Virus record (IMG/VR): IMGVR_UViG_3300032093_000294 | Location: 1 to 41,300 of that record | Direction: 5' to 3' (one strand) | Source: a virus | Length of the DNA stretch: 41,300 bases | Shown here: positions 41,099 through 41,300 of the stretch, in pieces | Layout: the number at the start of each line of letters is the position of its first letter | How positions within the stretch are numbered: position 1 is the stretch's first letter | Program-made: the position numbers and the translations under genes | Notes under the pieces: model-generated | What the model was told of the DNA's origin: nothing | Seen by the model: the letters and a program-made list of their open reading frames with translations, nothing else | The model's database searches: none

Positions 41099-41300
41099 TT
41101 AATTATCAGTTATTACATATCGTGGGTTTAAATTATCACTCTTATTGTATATACCAATAGGTGCTGTGATTAAATACATACCTTTTCCAGTAAAGGTTAT
41201 ATTCTTATCATAGATGTCCAAACCAATAGGACGATATTTTTCAATTGTTTTACCATCTATATTTATATTATCATCTAATGAGATAAATCTATAAAAAGAT
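41099..41300 (-). CDS. Partial upstream gene, 3' end only
   Basis: A 66-residue C-terminal fragment running off the right edge: GKTIEKYRPIGLDIYDKNIT FTGKGMYLITAPIGIYNKSD ... RYVITDN. It is a continuous open frame from the window end to a TAA at 41099-41101, 20 bases before the ATG of the 1861-residue gene. The beta-rich content fits another virion protein. Not recognised. Confidence 0.6.
   Translation of the reverse strand, partial: SFYRFISLDDNINIDGKTIEKYRPIGLDIYDKNITFTGKGMYLITAPIGIYNKSDNLNPRYVITDN

Noticed and set aside
1-41300. tRNA genes, CRISPR arrays, insertion sequences and integration sites
   Set aside because: No cloverleaf, regular spacer array, transposase or integrase was seen; gaps are too short for most of these.

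Overview
The window is a very AT-rich, densely packed piece of a T4-like myovirus genome. Every supportable gene lies on the minus strand, so transcription runs from high to low coordinates. The order (neck 13-14-15, then 17-18-19-20, a 67-like gene, 21-22-23, uvsY, uvsW, 55, 47, 46 ... 45) is the core synteny of marine T4-like phages. The low GC, the peptide deformylase, the CobS/CobT-like pair and the many modular fibre proteins suggest a pelagic phage of an AT-rich host such as SAR11 or another marine alphaproteobacterium. The host is an inference; nothing in the sequence proves it. No tRNA, CRISPR array, insertion sequence or integrase was seen, and no gap between genes exceeds about 150 bases.

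Region 41300-24262 (first in transcription order) encodes the virion exterior. It holds a partial gene at the edge, an 1861-residue modular protein, three small structural proteins, two long repetitive fibre-like proteins (863 and 1081 residues) that share a module, and two small proteins. The neck and tail-terminator genes 13, 14 and 15 follow, then a structural protein with a degenerate cupredoxin-like C-terminus. Region 24242-13787 is the packaging, tail and head block: large terminase gp17, sheath gp18, tube gp19, portal gp20, a gp67-like core protein, a 140-residue unknown, protease gp21, an enlarged scaffold gp22, capsid gp23 with a strong terminator, and a tube-like protein. Late-promoter-like CTAAATA boxes precede gp18, gp22 and the tube-like gene.

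Region 13762-6269 carries an exported protein and the recombination and late-transcription genes: uvsY, uvsW, a 180-residue conserved unknown, the gp55 late sigma factor, gp47/gp46, a small unknown and peptide deformylase. Region 6203-27 is the accessory end: a small membrane protein, a small acidic protein, an HExxH plus von Willebrand A protein, a stand-alone NAD-ligase-Ia-like protein, a tiny lipoprotein, a MoxR/CobS-like AAA+ ATPase, two paralogues that share a domain with the ATPase N-terminus, a DUF3310-like protein and the sliding clamp gp45.

The gene products link as follows. gp45 and gp55 should drive late transcription of the structural block. gp46/47, UvsW and UvsY handle recombination-dependent replication. 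gp20, the 67-like protein, gp21, gp22 and gp23 build and mature the head, which gp17 fills. The most unusual material is the ATPase/VWA/adaptor cluster, two families of short promoters in the 1.3-13.4 kb region (some predicted to give leaderless mRNAs), and an apparent redistribution of the gp67 acidic tail onto gp22. Start codons were moved where a promoter lies over the longest-ORF start (gp55, the ATPase) or where an SD and an ATG favour an inner start (gp45).
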